The translations under genes were made by a program, and so were the position numbers. Positions 22,749 to 31,686 of a stretch of DNA of 64,000 nt are shown here, piece by piece. The number at the start of each line of letters is the position of its first letter. Position 1 is the first letter of the stretch. Location: contig CACYSD010000003.1 in NCBI GenBank assembly GCA_902776985.1, positions 1-64,000 on the forward strand, read 5' to 3'. Origin of the DNA: UBA3839 sp902776985. Its GTDB lineage: Bacteria > Bacteroidota > Bacteroidia > Bacteroidales > Bacteroidaceae. The notes under the pieces are model-generated. The model was not told the origin of the DNA, searched no databases, and saw only the letters and a program-made list of their open reading frames with translations.

Positions 22749-24302
22749 ATGATAAAGTTTCTAAGAATCAATCCAAGTGATAATGTGGCGGTTGCTATAG
22801 AACCGCTGGAGAAAGGCGAACAGATTGTGGTGGACGGCAAGGAAATGGTGATGCAGACTGAGGTGCCTGCTGGACATAAATTCCTGCTGATGGATCTGAA
22901 GGAAGGCGAGGACGTGGTTAAGTACGGCTATCCCATCGGAAGGCTGAAGGAAGGACATCGTGCCGGTGAGTGGGTGGATGACCGCCACATCAAGACCAAT
23001 CTGAAGGGACTTCTTAGCTATGAGTACAAGCCTGTGTTTACTGCCGAACAGATTGCCAAAGGTGAGGACGCAAAGGTGGATGTAAACGTGGAGGGATTGC
23101 CCGTTTCGTTCAAGGGTTACCGCAGACGAAACGGCGATGTAGGAATCAGAAATGAGCTGTGGATTGTGCCTACTGTTGGTTGCGTAAATGGAATTGTTAA
23201 TCAATTGGCTGACATAATTAAAATTGAATTGGGTTTAAGCAATACTTCAGAAGATGTAAAGGTGGCTGGAATTGACAGAGTTGCAGCTTTTCCACATAAC
23301 TATGGTTGTTCACAACTGAGCGAGGATCATGAGAATACACGCAAGGTGCTTCGCGACATTGTGCTGCATCCCAACGCTGGCGGTGTGCTGATAGTGGGTC
23401 TTGGTTGCGAGAATAATCAGCCACGCGATTTCGTGAAGCTACTGGGTGACTACGACCAAAGCCGTGTGAAGCTGCTGGTGACTCAGGAAGTTGATGGCGA
23501 TGAAGTGGAGGAGGGTATGAAGATGCTGCGTGAACTTGCTGCACAGATGCATGGTGACGTGCGGCAGGATGTGCCTCTAAGTGAACTTCGCATAGGTCTA
23601 AAGTGTGGCGGAAGCGATGGTTTCTCGGGCATTACAGCCAATCCGCTGCTTGGCGTGCTGAGCGACTATGTGGTGTCACAGGGCGGGACAACTGTACTGA
23701 CCGAAGTTCCGGAGATGTTCGGGGCGGAAACGATATTAATGAACAGGTGTGCTGACGAGTCGCTTTTCAACCAGACTGTGAAGCTGGTCAATGATTTCAA
23801 GGACTATTTCCTGAGTCATGGTGAACCTGTGGGTGAGAATCCTTCTCCAGGAAACAAGAAGGGCGGTATCTCCACTCTTGAGGACAAAGCTCTGGGATGC
23901 ACACAGAAGTGCGGCAAGAGTGCGGTGAGGGGTGTACTGGCTTACGGTGAGCGCCTTGAGACCAAGGGGCTTAACCTGCTTTCGGCTCCGGGTAACGACT
24001 TGGTTGCATCGACAGCATTGGCTGCGAGCGGATGCCACATGGTGCTGTTCACCACGGGACGCGGTACTCCTTTTGGCACTTTCGTTCCGACAGTGAAAAT
24101 CTCCACCAACTCCACTCTTGCAAGCCGTAAACCCATGTGGATTGACTTTAATGCCGGTACCCTCGTGGAAGGAAAAAGCATGCAGCAGGTCTTTGCGGAA
24201 TTTGTGAACAAGGTGGTGGCTGTGGCTAACGGTGAAACTACATGGAACGAACGTAAGAATTATCAGGAAATTGCAATTTTCAAAAACGGTGTGACTCTGT
24301 GA
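22749..24302 (+). CDS. uxaA: Altronate dehydratase (UxaA family)
   Basis: A 517-residue iron-dependent hydro-lyase, expected to turn D-altronate into 2-keto-3-deoxygluconate in galacturonate catabolism. The N-terminal SAF domain (~1-100) is fused to the dehydratase domain (FKGYRRRNGDVGIRNELW, VGLGCENNQ, LKCGGSDGFSGITANP, CTQKCGKSAVRGVL). The cysteines in the last two motifs are likely metal ligands. No other uronate gene (uxaB, uxaC, kdgK) is nearby. Related sugar-acid substrates such as galactarate are possible. It overlaps the next gene by four bases. Confidence 0.88.
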   Translation: MIKFLRINPSDNVAVAIEPLEKGEQIVVDGKEMVMQTEVPAGHKFLLMDLKEGEDVVKYGYPIGRLKEGHRAGEWVDDRHIKTNLKGLLSYEYKPVFTAEQIAKGEDAKVDVNVEGLPVSFKGYRRRNGDVGIRNELWIVPTVGCVNGIVNQLADIIKIELGLSNTSEDVKVAGIDRVAAFPHNYGCSQLSEDHENTRKVLRDIVLHPNAGGVLIVGLGCENNQPRDFVKLLGDYDQSRVKLLVTQEVDGDEVEEGMKMLRELAAQMHGDVRQDVPLSELRIGLKCGGSDGFSGITANPLLGVLSDYVVSQGGTTVLTEVPEMFGAETILMNRCADESLFNQTVKLVNDFKDYFLSHGEPVGENPSPGNKKGGISTLEDKALGCTQKCGKSAVRGVLAYGERLETKGLNLLSAPGNDLVASTALAASGCHMVLFTTGRGTPFGTFVPTVKISTNSTLASRKPMWIDFNAGTLVEGKSMQQVFAEFVNKVVAVANGETTWNERKNYQEIAIFKNGVTL

Positions 24303-25567
24303 AGGCATTGAAGGCTTTATCTCCGCTGATTCTCCTGCTTTGCCTCTACCTGGTGGCAAGTGTGGTGGCAGGGGATTTCTACATAGTCCCGATTACTGTG
24401 GCTTTTCTGGTGTCGTCCGTCTATGCGGTGTTCATCACTAAGGGTACGGTGAACGAGAGACTTGAGATCTTTGCCAAGGGTGCGGGAAACGGCAACATGA
24501 TGCTGATGCTGTGGATATTCCTGCTTGCCGGTGCCTTTGCCAATTCGGCTGAGAAGATGGGGTCGGTGGACGCTGTGGTGAATCTCACCCTCTGGTGTCT
24601 GCCTTCATCGTTTCTGCTGCCCGGTCTGTTCATAGCGTCGTGTCTGATTTCCCTGTCAATTGGTACGTCTGTGGGAACCATCGCCGCCTTGACTCCCGTG
24701 GCTGTAGGTATAGCCAATAGCTCGAATGTGGCTGTGCCGCTGGCTGTGGCAATAGTGGTTGGAGGTGCTTATTTCGGAGATAATCTCTCGTTCATAAGCG
24801 ACACGACGATTGTTGCTACGCAGACACAGCATTGCCGGATGAGCGATAAGTTCAGGGTGAATTCTCGCATAGTGATGCCTGCAGCCCTACTGATGATAGT
24901 GCTTTACTACTATCTTGGAAGAAGTGTGGAGGAAGTGGAGGAAGCGGGTGATGTGAATTTCTGGAAAGTCATACCCTATATGGTCGTGATAGTGTCGGCT
25001 ATCATGGGCGTGAACGTGCTGCTGGTACTGGTTATAGGACTGTGCCTGAGCGGAGTCATCGGGATAGCCTTGGGCGACTATGATGTGTTCGGGTGGTTCC
25101 ACGCTTTGGCTGACGGAATGACCGGTATGTCCGAGCTGCTGATTATGACTCTGCTTGCTGGTGGTATGCTCGCCATAATCCGTCATAACGGCGGGGTGGA
25201 GTATATCATCAAGGCGATAACGTGGCGCATCTCGGGAAAACGCGGTGCGGAAATGAGCATAGCCTTGCTCGTCTGCCTTGTGAACATCTGCACTGCAAAC
25301 AATACGGTTGCAATCATGACGGCAGGACCGATTGCCTACGACATAGCAAACAAATTCGGTGTGGACAAGCGTAAGAGCGCAAGTATCCTGGATACGGCCT
25401 CGTGCGTTACCCAGGGGTTGCTGCCCTATGGCGCTCAGATATTGATAGCGGCAGGACTTGCATCGGTCAGCCCTGTAGCCATTATCCAGTATCTGTTCTA
25501 TCCCTTTGCCCTTGCCCTGACTATTATAGTATGTGTGTGGTGGCGACTGCCACGCAAATACGCCTGA
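24299..25567 (+). CDS. nhaC: NhaC-family Na+/H+ antiporter
   Basis: A 422-residue inner membrane protein with about 11-12 hydrophobic segments. GGAYFGDNLSFISDTTIVA and NICTANNTVAIMTAGP are typical NhaC-family motifs with charged or polar residues inside the membrane. It should exchange Na+ (or a carboxylate-coupled ion) for H+. It starts with GTG, overlapping the uxaA stop as GTGA, so the two are translationally coupled. Because some relatives in this superfamily carry organic acids, import of a sugar acid is an alternative, unproven role. Confidence 0.82.
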   Translation: MKALKALSPLILLLCLYLVASVVAGDFYIVPITVAFLVSSVYAVFITKGTVNERLEIFAKGAGNGNMMLMLWIFLLAGAFANSAEKMGSVDAVVNLTLWCLPSSFLLPGLFIASCLISLSIGTSVGTIAALTPVAVGIANSSNVAVPLAVAIVVGGAYFGDNLSFISDTTIVATQTQHCRMSDKFRVNSRIVMPAALLMIVLYYYLGRSVEEVEEAGDVNFWKVIPYMVVIVSAIMGVNVLLVLVIGLCLSGVIGIALGDYDVFGWFHALADGMTGMSELLIMTLLAGGMLAIIRHNGGVEYIIKAITWRISGKRGAEMSIALLVCLVNICTANNTVAIMTAGPIAYDIANKFGVDKRKSASILDTASCVTQGLLPYGAQILIAAGLASVSPVAIIQYLFYPFALALTIIVCVWWRLPRKYA

Positions 25568-25599
25568 GCAGCCATTGATGCATAAAACCTGCATAAAAT

Positions 25600-25630
25600 T
25601 TTGTCGAAACAAAAATTAATGCTAAATTTG
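25600..25630 (+). promoter_or_regulatory. Canonical promoter of the rseC-rnf operon
   Basis: TTTG at 25600-25603 and TAAATTTG at 25623-25630 are 19 bp apart. The predicted leader is ~22 nt to the rseC ATG at 25660. It lies just after the nhaC stop, so Rnf has its own start. Confidence 0.8.
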
Positions 25631-25659
25631 CGAGATGAATTTTATTAACTTAAAAACTC

Positions 25660-26076
25660 ATGCATGATAAAGGAAAAATCACCCATGAGGGAGTTGTAGA
25701 AAGCGTAGAAAATGGACACGTGCGTGTTAGGATTCTTCAAACCTCTGCATGCAGTTCGTGTCAGGTGAAGGCAATGTGTGCATCAGCCGAAGCAACGGAG
25801 AAAGTGATTGACGTATGGAATGCCATGGGAAATCATAAAGTGGGTGATGAAGTGGTGGTTTGCGGCTCCCTGACTATGGGCAGAAACGCTGTATGGCTTG
25901 CTTTCGGTTTGCCACTGGTGATTATGGTGCTGTGGATTGTTGCGGCGCTGAATGTCCTCGGTCTTGGCGAACTTGCATCCATACTTGGCGCACTTGGAAT
26001 CCTCGCTGTTTACTACGCCTTGCTTGCATGTTTCAAAAACAGACTGAGCAGACATTTCTCCTTTTGGATAGAGTAA
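25660..26076 (+). CDS. rseC: RseC/MucC family membrane protein
   Basis: A 138-residue protein with an N-terminal cysteine-rich part (SACSSCQVKAMC, ~30-41) and two membrane segments at ~80-100 and 103-125. RseC-family proteins are linked to Rnf/Rsx function (SoxR reduction in E. coli), and in Bacteroidota an rseC gene commonly leads the rnf operon, as here. It lies 132 bp before rnfB, with an A-rich gap. The 3' end and following bases carry a GTGAAGAATT repeat. Confidence 0.85.
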   Translation: MHDKGKITHEGVVESVENGHVRVRILQTSACSSCQVKAMCASAEATEKVIDVWNAMGNHKVGDEVVVCGSLTMGRNAVWLAFGLPLVIMVLWIVAALNVLGLGELASILGALGILAVYYALLACFKNRLSRHFSFWIE

Positions 26077-26208
26077 TGAAGAGTGAAGAATTCTTTGGAG
26101 CTTTGCCCGAAGCGACTAAAGTCGATAACATTTTACCTTAAAAACTCAAAAACTTAAAATTTACAAACTAAAGAACTAAAAATTAACTTAAAACTAAAAT
26201 AATAATTT

Positions 26209-27321
26209 ATGAACGTAATTCTAATCGCTGTGATTGTTCTTGGATCAGTAGGATTGATAGCAGCCCTCGTGCTGTTCTTCACTGCCAAGAAATTCGCAGT
26301 TAAGGAAGATCCACGCATCGGTCAGGTAAACGAAGTGTTGCCTGGAGCCAACTGCGGTGGTTGTGGATTCCCAGGATGTGGCGGTATGGCATCAGCTTGT
26401 GTAAAGGCTGCTGACGAAGCCGGTGAACTTGGAAGCCTCTTCTGCCCGGTAGGCGGACAGCCATGTATGGATAAGGTTGCAGCCATTCTTGGTTTGCAGG
26501 CAGCTGCGGCAGCCGCACCAAAGGTGGCTGTTGTCCGTTGTAATGGCACGTGCGAGAACCGTCCGCGCCTTGTTAGTTATGATGGTGTACAGACATGTCG
26601 CATCGCCAACACCACCTGCATGGGTGAAACAGCCTGTGCATACGGCTGTCTCGGCTGTGGTGACTGTGTGGCAGCATGTCAGTTCGGTGCTATCAGCATC
26701 AATCCTGAGACAGGTCTGCCAGAGGTGGACCGCGCTAAGTGTACAGCCTGCGGAGCATGTGCCAAGGCTTGTCCTCGCAACATCATCGAGATCCGTCAAG
26801 TTGACGACCAGAAGCAAGGAATGGTTGTGACTTGTATGAACAAGGACAAGGGTGCTGCGGCAAACAAGGCATGTGCAGCTTCATGTATCGGTTGCAGCAA
26901 GTGTAAGCAAGTGTGTGGCGCTGATGCCATCACAGTGGAGAACAACCTCTCATACATCGATGCAGAGAAATGTATCTCATGCCGTGCCTGCGAGGAAGCA
27001 TGTCCAAAGGCTTGTATCATCATGCTGGGAGAACCACGCAAGAAGATCGAGAAGAAGCCCGCTGCAGCTAAGCCAGCTGCCGCTGCAAAGAGTGAATCCA
27101 GTGCTCCTGCAGTGAAGAACACCAACACCCGTCCTTACGACAAACCAATCGAGGTTAAGTTCGATGCACCATTGCTGCCATCGCAGCAGTATATGCTTGC
27201 AGGAACAGTTGACCTGGTTCAGGGTGAAGGTAAAAACGAGACTATTGAGAAGGTGGAGCACAACTACGAAGCATCGTTGCCTGTTTCACAGCAAATTTTA
27301 TTGGGAATTAAAACGAAATAA
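26209..27321 (+). CDS. rnfB: Rnf complex subunit B (ferredoxin-like iron-sulfur protein)
   Basis: The electron-entry subunit of the Na+-translocating ferredoxin:NAD+ oxidoreductase. It has one N-terminal membrane helix (1-26). A Fe-S domain follows with CGGCGFPGC and a later Cys pair (49-86), then Cys clusters at ~147-157, 178-188, 226-236 and 255-265 for several 4Fe-4S centres. From about residue 278 an Ala/Lys/Pro linker leads to a ~65-residue tail (NTRPYDKPIEVKFDAP) not part of the core RnfB fold. It heads rnfB-C-D-G-E-A and ends 2 bp before rnfC. Confidence 0.94.
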   Translation: MNVILIAVIVLGSVGLIAALVLFFTAKKFAVKEDPRIGQVNEVLPGANCGGCGFPGCGGMASACVKAADEAGELGSLFCPVGGQPCMDKVAAILGLQAAAAAAPKVAVVRCNGTCENRPRLVSYDGVQTCRIANTTCMGETACAYGCLGCGDCVAACQFGAISINPETGLPEVDRAKCTACGACAKACPRNIIEIRQVDDQKQGMVVTCMNKDKGAAANKACAASCIGCSKCKQVCGADAITVENNLSYIDAEKCISCRACEEACPKACIIMLGEPRKKIEKKPAAAKPAAAAKSESSAPAVKNTNTRPYDKPIEVKFDAPLLPSQQYMLAGTVDLVQGEGKNETIEKVEHNYEASLPVSQQILLGIKTK

Positions 27322-27323
27322 GC

Positions 27324-28679
27324 ATGAAGACATTTAGAATTGGTGGAGTACATCCAGCAGAGAATAAACTGTCAGCCGCCGAACCCATCAAGGTTGCCGA
27401 GCTGCCTAAGGTGGCCGTGTTCCCCTTGAGCCAGCATATCGGTGCACCTGCCAAAGCCATCGTTGCCAAAGGCGACAAGGTGAAAGTGGGTACCATGATT
27501 GCAGAAGCAGGTGGTTTCGTGTCAGCACCTATCTTCTCTTCGGTTTCAGGTACTGTGCTGAAAGTTGACACCGTGGTTGACGCCAGCGGTTATGCCAAGC
27601 CAGCTATATACATTACTGTTGAAGGAGACGAGTGGGAAGAGGGTATTGATCGCTCTGCCGACCTGGTTACATTGAAGGATCGTCGTGAACTGACAGCTGA
27701 CGAGATAAAGGAGAAAATCAAGAATGCAGGTATCGTTGGTATGGGAGGCGCTTGTTTCCCGACCCACGTGAAGCTGTCTCCTCCTCCAGGATCAAAGCCA
27801 GAGTGGATTATCATCAACGCTGTGGAGTGTGAGCCATACCTCACTGCCGACCATCGCCTGATGCTGGAGCATGCCGACGAAATCCTCGTTGGTGTCACTC
27901 TCCTCATGAAGGCAATGAATGTAGGCAAGGCTTACATTGGAATTGAGAACAACAAGCCCGATGCAATCGAACTGATGAAGTCGAAGACAATGAAGTTCAT
28001 TCACGAAGGCGATATCGAGATAGTTCCTCTTAAGGTGAAATATCCTCAGGGAGGTGAGAAGCAGCTTATCGACGCCGTAGTCGGCCGTCAGGTGCCAGCT
28101 CCTCCAGCATTGCCGGTTAGTGTTGGAGCAATCCTTCAGAATGTGGGAACTGCATTCGCTGTCTATGAGGCTGTTATGAAGAACAAACCACTTTTCGAAC
28201 GTGTCGTTACCGTTACAGGTAAGAGCCTGGCACATCCAAGTAACTTCCTCGTACGTATGGGAACACCGATGAGCCAGCTTATCGACGCCTGCGGAGGTAT
28301 GCCGGAAGACACAGGCAAACTGATCGGTGGCGGACCGATGATGGGTAAGGCACTCATCAATACCGAAGTGCCTATCTGCAAAGGCTCGTCAGGTGTGCTG
28401 CTGATGAACGAAAAAGAGGCTAAGCGTGCAGAGGCACAGCCATGTATCCGTTGTGCTAAGTGTGTTAGTGCCTGCCCAATGGGACTGGAACCGTTCCTCC
28501 TCTCCAAACTGGCAGAGATGCACGACTGGGAACGACTGGAGAAGGAAGACGTGGTCAGCTGTATCGAATGCGGCTCATGTCAGTTCACCTGTCCGTCGCA
28601 CCGTCCATTGCTCGACTATGTACGCCTCGGCAAGTCAACAGTATTAGGTATCATTCACGCTCGTAAAGCAAAAGCATAA
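27324..28679 (+). CDS. rnfC: Rnf complex subunit C (NADH-binding)
   Basis: A 451-residue peripheral subunit that binds NAD(H) and FMN and passes electrons through two 4Fe-4S clusters. An N-terminal RnfC barrel (~1-100) is followed by the Complex I 51-kDa-like domain (GMGGACFPTHVK, NAVECEPYLTADHRLM), SLBB-like region, and clusters CIRCAKCVSACP (~374) and CIECGSCQFTCP (~413). It is short compared with proteobacterial RnfC because it lacks their long repeat tail. Confidence 0.95.
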   Translation: MKTFRIGGVHPAENKLSAAEPIKVAELPKVAVFPLSQHIGAPAKAIVAKGDKVKVGTMIAEAGGFVSAPIFSSVSGTVLKVDTVVDASGYAKPAIYITVEGDEWEEGIDRSADLVTLKDRRELTADEIKEKIKNAGIVGMGGACFPTHVKLSPPPGSKPEWIIINAVECEPYLTADHRLMLEHADEILVGVTLLMKAMNVGKAYIGIENNKPDAIELMKSKTMKFIHEGDIEIVPLKVKYPQGGEKQLIDAVVGRQVPAPPALPVSVGAILQNVGTAFAVYEAVMKNKPLFERVVTVTGKSLAHPSNFLVRMGTPMSQLIDACGGMPEDTGKLIGGGPMMGKALINTEVPICKGSSGVLLMNEKEAKRAEAQPCIRCAKCVSACPMGLEPFLLSKLAEMHDWERLEKEDVVSCIECGSCQFTCPSHRPLLDYVRLGKSTVLGIIHARKAKA

Positions 28680-28750
28680 TAAGTTTTTGAGTTTTTAAGT
28701 TCTTAAGTTCTTAAGTTCGATGAAACTCATAGACGAAAAAGTTCAAACAT

Positions 28751-29725
28751 ATGAATAAATTAACAGTATCATTGTCACCACACGTCCACTCGGGCGACTC
28801 TGTGAGCAAGAATATGTACGGTGTGCTCATCGCACTTGTTCCTGCCATGTTGTGCTCGTTCATCTATTTCGGACTTGGTGCTATATTGGTGACTGCAGTG
28901 TCGGTTGCCTCATGCGTATTCTTTGAATGGGCTATTAACAAGTACATGCTAAAGAATCCGCAAACAAGTATTTGTGACGGAAGCGCCATCCTCACTGGTG
29001 TACTTCTTGCATTCAATCTCCCTTCCAACCTTCCTGTATGGATTGTTATCCTTGGCGCTTTGTTCGCTATAGGAGTAGTGAAGATGACATTCGGCGGTCT
29101 TGGATGCAACCTCTTCAACCCTGCACTCGCAGGACGTGCATTCCTGCTCATCTCATTTCCTGTGCAGATGACCACTTGGCCAGTTCCGAACTTGGGATTC
29201 TCCACTATTGCCGACGCTGCTATCGACGGACAGACCGCAGCTACACCACTTGCCCTCATCAAGCATGGCGAAGCAGTGGATATGGATCTTTGGGACATGC
29301 TCATCGGTAAGATGGGAGGTTCACTCGGCGAAGTCTGCGCCCTCGCACTCCTTGTAGGATTTGTATATATGCTTGTTCGCAGAATCATCACTTGGCATAT
29401 TCCAGTCAGCATTCTCGGAACAGTAGCAGTTTGTGCAGCACTCCTGCACTGGGCTAATCCTGCTTATGCAACACCTTCTGTTCACCTCCTCAGCGGTGGT
29501 CTCATGCTTGGTGCCATCTTCATGGCAACTGACTATGTCACTTCACCTATGTCGAAGAAAGGACAGCTTATCTACGGTGTAGCCATCGGCTTCCTCACCA
29601 TCGTCATCCGTACGTGGGGAGCATACCCTGAAGGTATGTCGTTCGCAATCCTCATCATGAATGCGTTCGTGCCTCTTATCAACAACTATTGTAAACCAAA
29701 ACGATTCGGGGAGGTTAAGAAATGA
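28751..29725 (+). CDS. rnfD: Rnf complex subunit D (flavinylated membrane subunit)
   Basis: A 324-residue integral membrane subunit with about 9-10 helices that forms part of the ion path. FMN is attached covalently to a Thr in this family; here the site reads DGQTAATPLA, with predicted FMN-Thr165 (usual wording SGATPL). CDGSAILTGVLLAFNLP and FGGLGCNLFNPALAGRA are family motifs. A 71-bp gap with an AAGTTCTT repeat separates it from rnfC. It overlaps rnfG by four bases. Confidence 0.94.
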   Translation: MNKLTVSLSPHVHSGDSVSKNMYGVLIALVPAMLCSFIYFGLGAILVTAVSVASCVFFEWAINKYMLKNPQTSICDGSAILTGVLLAFNLPSNLPVWIVILGALFAIGVVKMTFGGLGCNLFNPALAGRAFLLISFPVQMTTWPVPNLGFSTIADAAIDGQTAATPLALIKHGEAVDMDLWDMLIGKMGGSLGEVCALALLVGFVYMLVRRIITWHIPVSILGTVAVCAALLHWANPAYATPSVHLLSGGLMLGAIFMATDYVTSPMSKKGQLIYGVAIGFLTIVIRTWGAYPEGMSFAILIMNAFVPLINNYCKPKRFGEVKK

Positions 29726-30288
29726 AGAAGCTTAAGTCATCATTAATGAATATGGTGCTTGTCCTCACCGGCATCGCCATAGTAGCAGGTTTCGCACTTG
29801 CATACATCAATTCAGTCACAGCTCCTCAGATTGAGAAAATCAATGCAGAGAACCTTGCAAAAGGTATCAAGGAAGTGATGGGAGTGGATGCAAATGCAGA
29901 CTTCGAGTACACTACTGAAGAGAAAGGTGCTTACACCGTCTTCAAGTCAGAACTCGGAACAGCTGTACAGAGCACAACCAACGGATTCGGCGGACCTCTG
30001 AAAGTCCTCGTCGGTTTCGACAACGAAGGCAATATCATGGGGTATACCATTCTCGAACATGCAGAGACTCCTGGACTTGGAGCCAAGGCAGGAACATGGT
30101 TCCAGCAGGGAGAGAAGGGTAAAAAGAGCAATATCATCGGCCGTAACCCCGGACAGCGTGAACTGAAGGTAACTAAGGATACAGGTGACAAGGATGATGT
30201 GGACGCCATTACCGCTTCTACAATCACATCACGTGCTTTCCTGCTTGCCGTCCAGAATGCATTCAACGATTGTATTAAAAACCAATAA
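29722..30288 (+). CDS. rnfG: Rnf complex subunit G (periplasmic flavoprotein)
   Basis: A 188-residue subunit with one N-terminal membrane helix (~10-30) and a periplasmic FMN-binding domain. The flavinylation site is DAITASTITS with predicted FMN-Thr167, a variant of the usual SGATxTS. ETPGLGAK is the conserved loop before it. It overlaps rnfD (ATGA) and is followed 18 bp later by rnfE. Confidence 0.93.
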   Translation: MKKLKSSLMNMVLVLTGIAIVAGFALAYINSVTAPQIEKINAENLAKGIKEVMGVDANADFEYTTEEKGAYTVFKSELGTAVQSTTNGFGGPLKVLVGFDNEGNIMGYTILEHAETPGLGAKAGTWFQQGEKGKKSNIIGRNPGQRELKVTKDTGDKDDVDAITASTITSRAFLLAVQNAFNDCIKNQ

Positions 30289-30306
30289 GAAAGGAGACAA
30301 AGACTT

Positions 30307-30891
30307 ATGAGTAACTTTAAAGTATTGATGAACGGTATCATCAAGGAGAACCCGACCTTTGTCCTTCTTCTTGGTATGTGCCCAACACTTGGAACCACAT
30401 CGTCAGCTATTAACGGTATGTCAATGGGACTTGCCACGATGTTTGTGCTTATCCTCAGCAACTTCATCATCTCGCTGATCAAGAACATCGTCCCTGATAT
30501 GGTTCGCATCCCATCCTATATCGTGGTGATTGCATCACTCGTTACCATCCTACAGATGGTGATGCAGGCATACTTGCCAGACATCTACGCCACCCTCGGA
30601 CTCTTCATCCCGCTTATAGTGGTGAACTGTATCATCCTTGGACGCGCAGAAGCATTTGCAGCAAAGAATTCACCTATTGCCTCAATCTTTGACGGCATTG
30701 GTATCGGTATAGGTTTCACACTTGCACTCACATTGCTTGGTGCCATGCGTGAATTCCTCGGCACAGGAGCTATCTTCGGATTCACTCTCCAAGGTGAGAA
30801 CTACGGCATGCTTCTCTTCGTGCTTGCACCAGGTGCATTCATTGCCCTCGGCTATCTTATCGCAATAGTTAACAAACTTAGAAAGGCTTGA
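30307..30891 (+). CDS. rnfE: Rnf complex subunit E (membrane)
   Basis: A 194-residue protein with six membrane helices. LGMCPTLGTTSSAINGMSMG and NCIILGRAEAFAAKNSP carry the conserved Cys residues that hold a 2Fe-2S cluster between RnfE and RnfA in the membrane. It is paralogous to RnfA and in inverted topology. A purine-rich AGGAGA lies ~11 bp before its ATG, a rare good Shine-Dalgarno here. Confidence 0.95.
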   Translation: MSNFKVLMNGIIKENPTFVLLLGMCPTLGTTSSAINGMSMGLATMFVLILSNFIISLIKNIVPDMVRIPSYIVVIASLVTILQMVMQAYLPDIYATLGLFIPLIVVNCIILGRAEAFAAKNSPIASIFDGIGIGIGFTLALTLLGAMREFLGTGAIFGFTLQGENYGMLLFVLAPGAFIALGYLIAIVNKLRKA

Positions 30892-30893
30892 TT

Positions 30894-31496
30894 ATGGAAT
30901 ACATTCTTATATTCATCACAGCGATATTCGTAAACAATATCGTACTGTCACAGTTCTTGGGCATCTGTCCGTTCCTCGGAGTGTCAAAGAAAGTATCCAC
31001 AGCTTCGGGTATGGGACTGGCTGTGACCTTCGTGCTCACACTGGCCACAATAGTAACTTACCTCATCCAGAAGTTTGTTCTTGACCCCAATAATCTCGGA
31101 TATCTGCAAACCATTGCATTCATCCTTGTGATTGCAGCCTTGGTGCAGATGGTGGAAATCATCCTCAAGAAAGTGTCTCCAAGCCTTTATCAGGCATTAG
31201 GCGTATTCCTTCCTCTCATCACCACAAACTGCTGCATCCTTGGTGTGGCAATCCTTGTGATTCAGAAGGACTACACCCTGCTTCAAGGAGTTGTCTACGC
31301 CGTTTCTACCGCTCTTGGCTTCTTCCTTGCAATGGTACTCTTTGCAGGTCTGCGTGAGCAGCTTGCAATGAACAAGGTGCCAAAAGCTGTTGAAGGAATG
31401 CCAATCGCTCTCATCACTGCCGGTTTGCTCTCAATGGCATTTATGGGATTCAGTGGTGTGGACGGTGGTTTGAAGCACCTCTTCGGTCTGGAATAA
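30894..31496 (+). CDS. rnfA: Rnf complex subunit A (membrane)
   Basis: A six-helix membrane subunit (200 residues from the ATG at 30894, MEYILIFITAIFVNNIVLSQ). The conserved LGICPFLGVSKK and TTNCCILGVAIL give the Cys ligands of the shared 2Fe-2S cluster. A TTG two codons upstream is in frame, but the ATG matches all known RnfA starts. It is the last gene of the operon and is followed by a strong hairpin. Confidence 0.95.
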   Translation: MEYILIFITAIFVNNIVLSQFLGICPFLGVSKKVSTASGMGLAVTFVLTLATIVTYLIQKFVLDPNNLGYLQTIAFILVIAALVQMVEIILKKVSPSLYQALGVFLPLITTNCCILGVAILVIQKDYTLLQGVVYAVSTALGFFLAMVLFAGLREQLAMNKVPKAVEGMPIALITAGLLSMAFMGFSGVDGGLKHLFGLE

Positions 31497-31533
31497 AAAC
31501 AATCTCAGAGCATACTTTTACGATACATAAAGT

Positions 31534-31566
31534 CCGGAACTTGGTGTTGTCTGTGCCAAGTTCCGG
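31534..31566 (+). terminator. Strong hairpin ending the rnf operon
   Basis: CCGGAACTTGG (31534-31544) and CCAAGTTCCGG (31556-31566) form a perfect 11-bp stem with an 11-base loop, 38 bp after the rnfA stop. No T-tract follows, so it may be a processing or stability end rather than a simple intrinsic terminator. Confidence 0.65.
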
Positions 31567-31686
31567 GCATTGTGTGTAAGAAGTGTGAATAGATGTGATA
31601 ATTTGCCAAATAATTTAACAATAAAAACACAGTTGATTTCGTTAATATAATTAATAATAATGTAATGAAATCAAATACGACAATAT

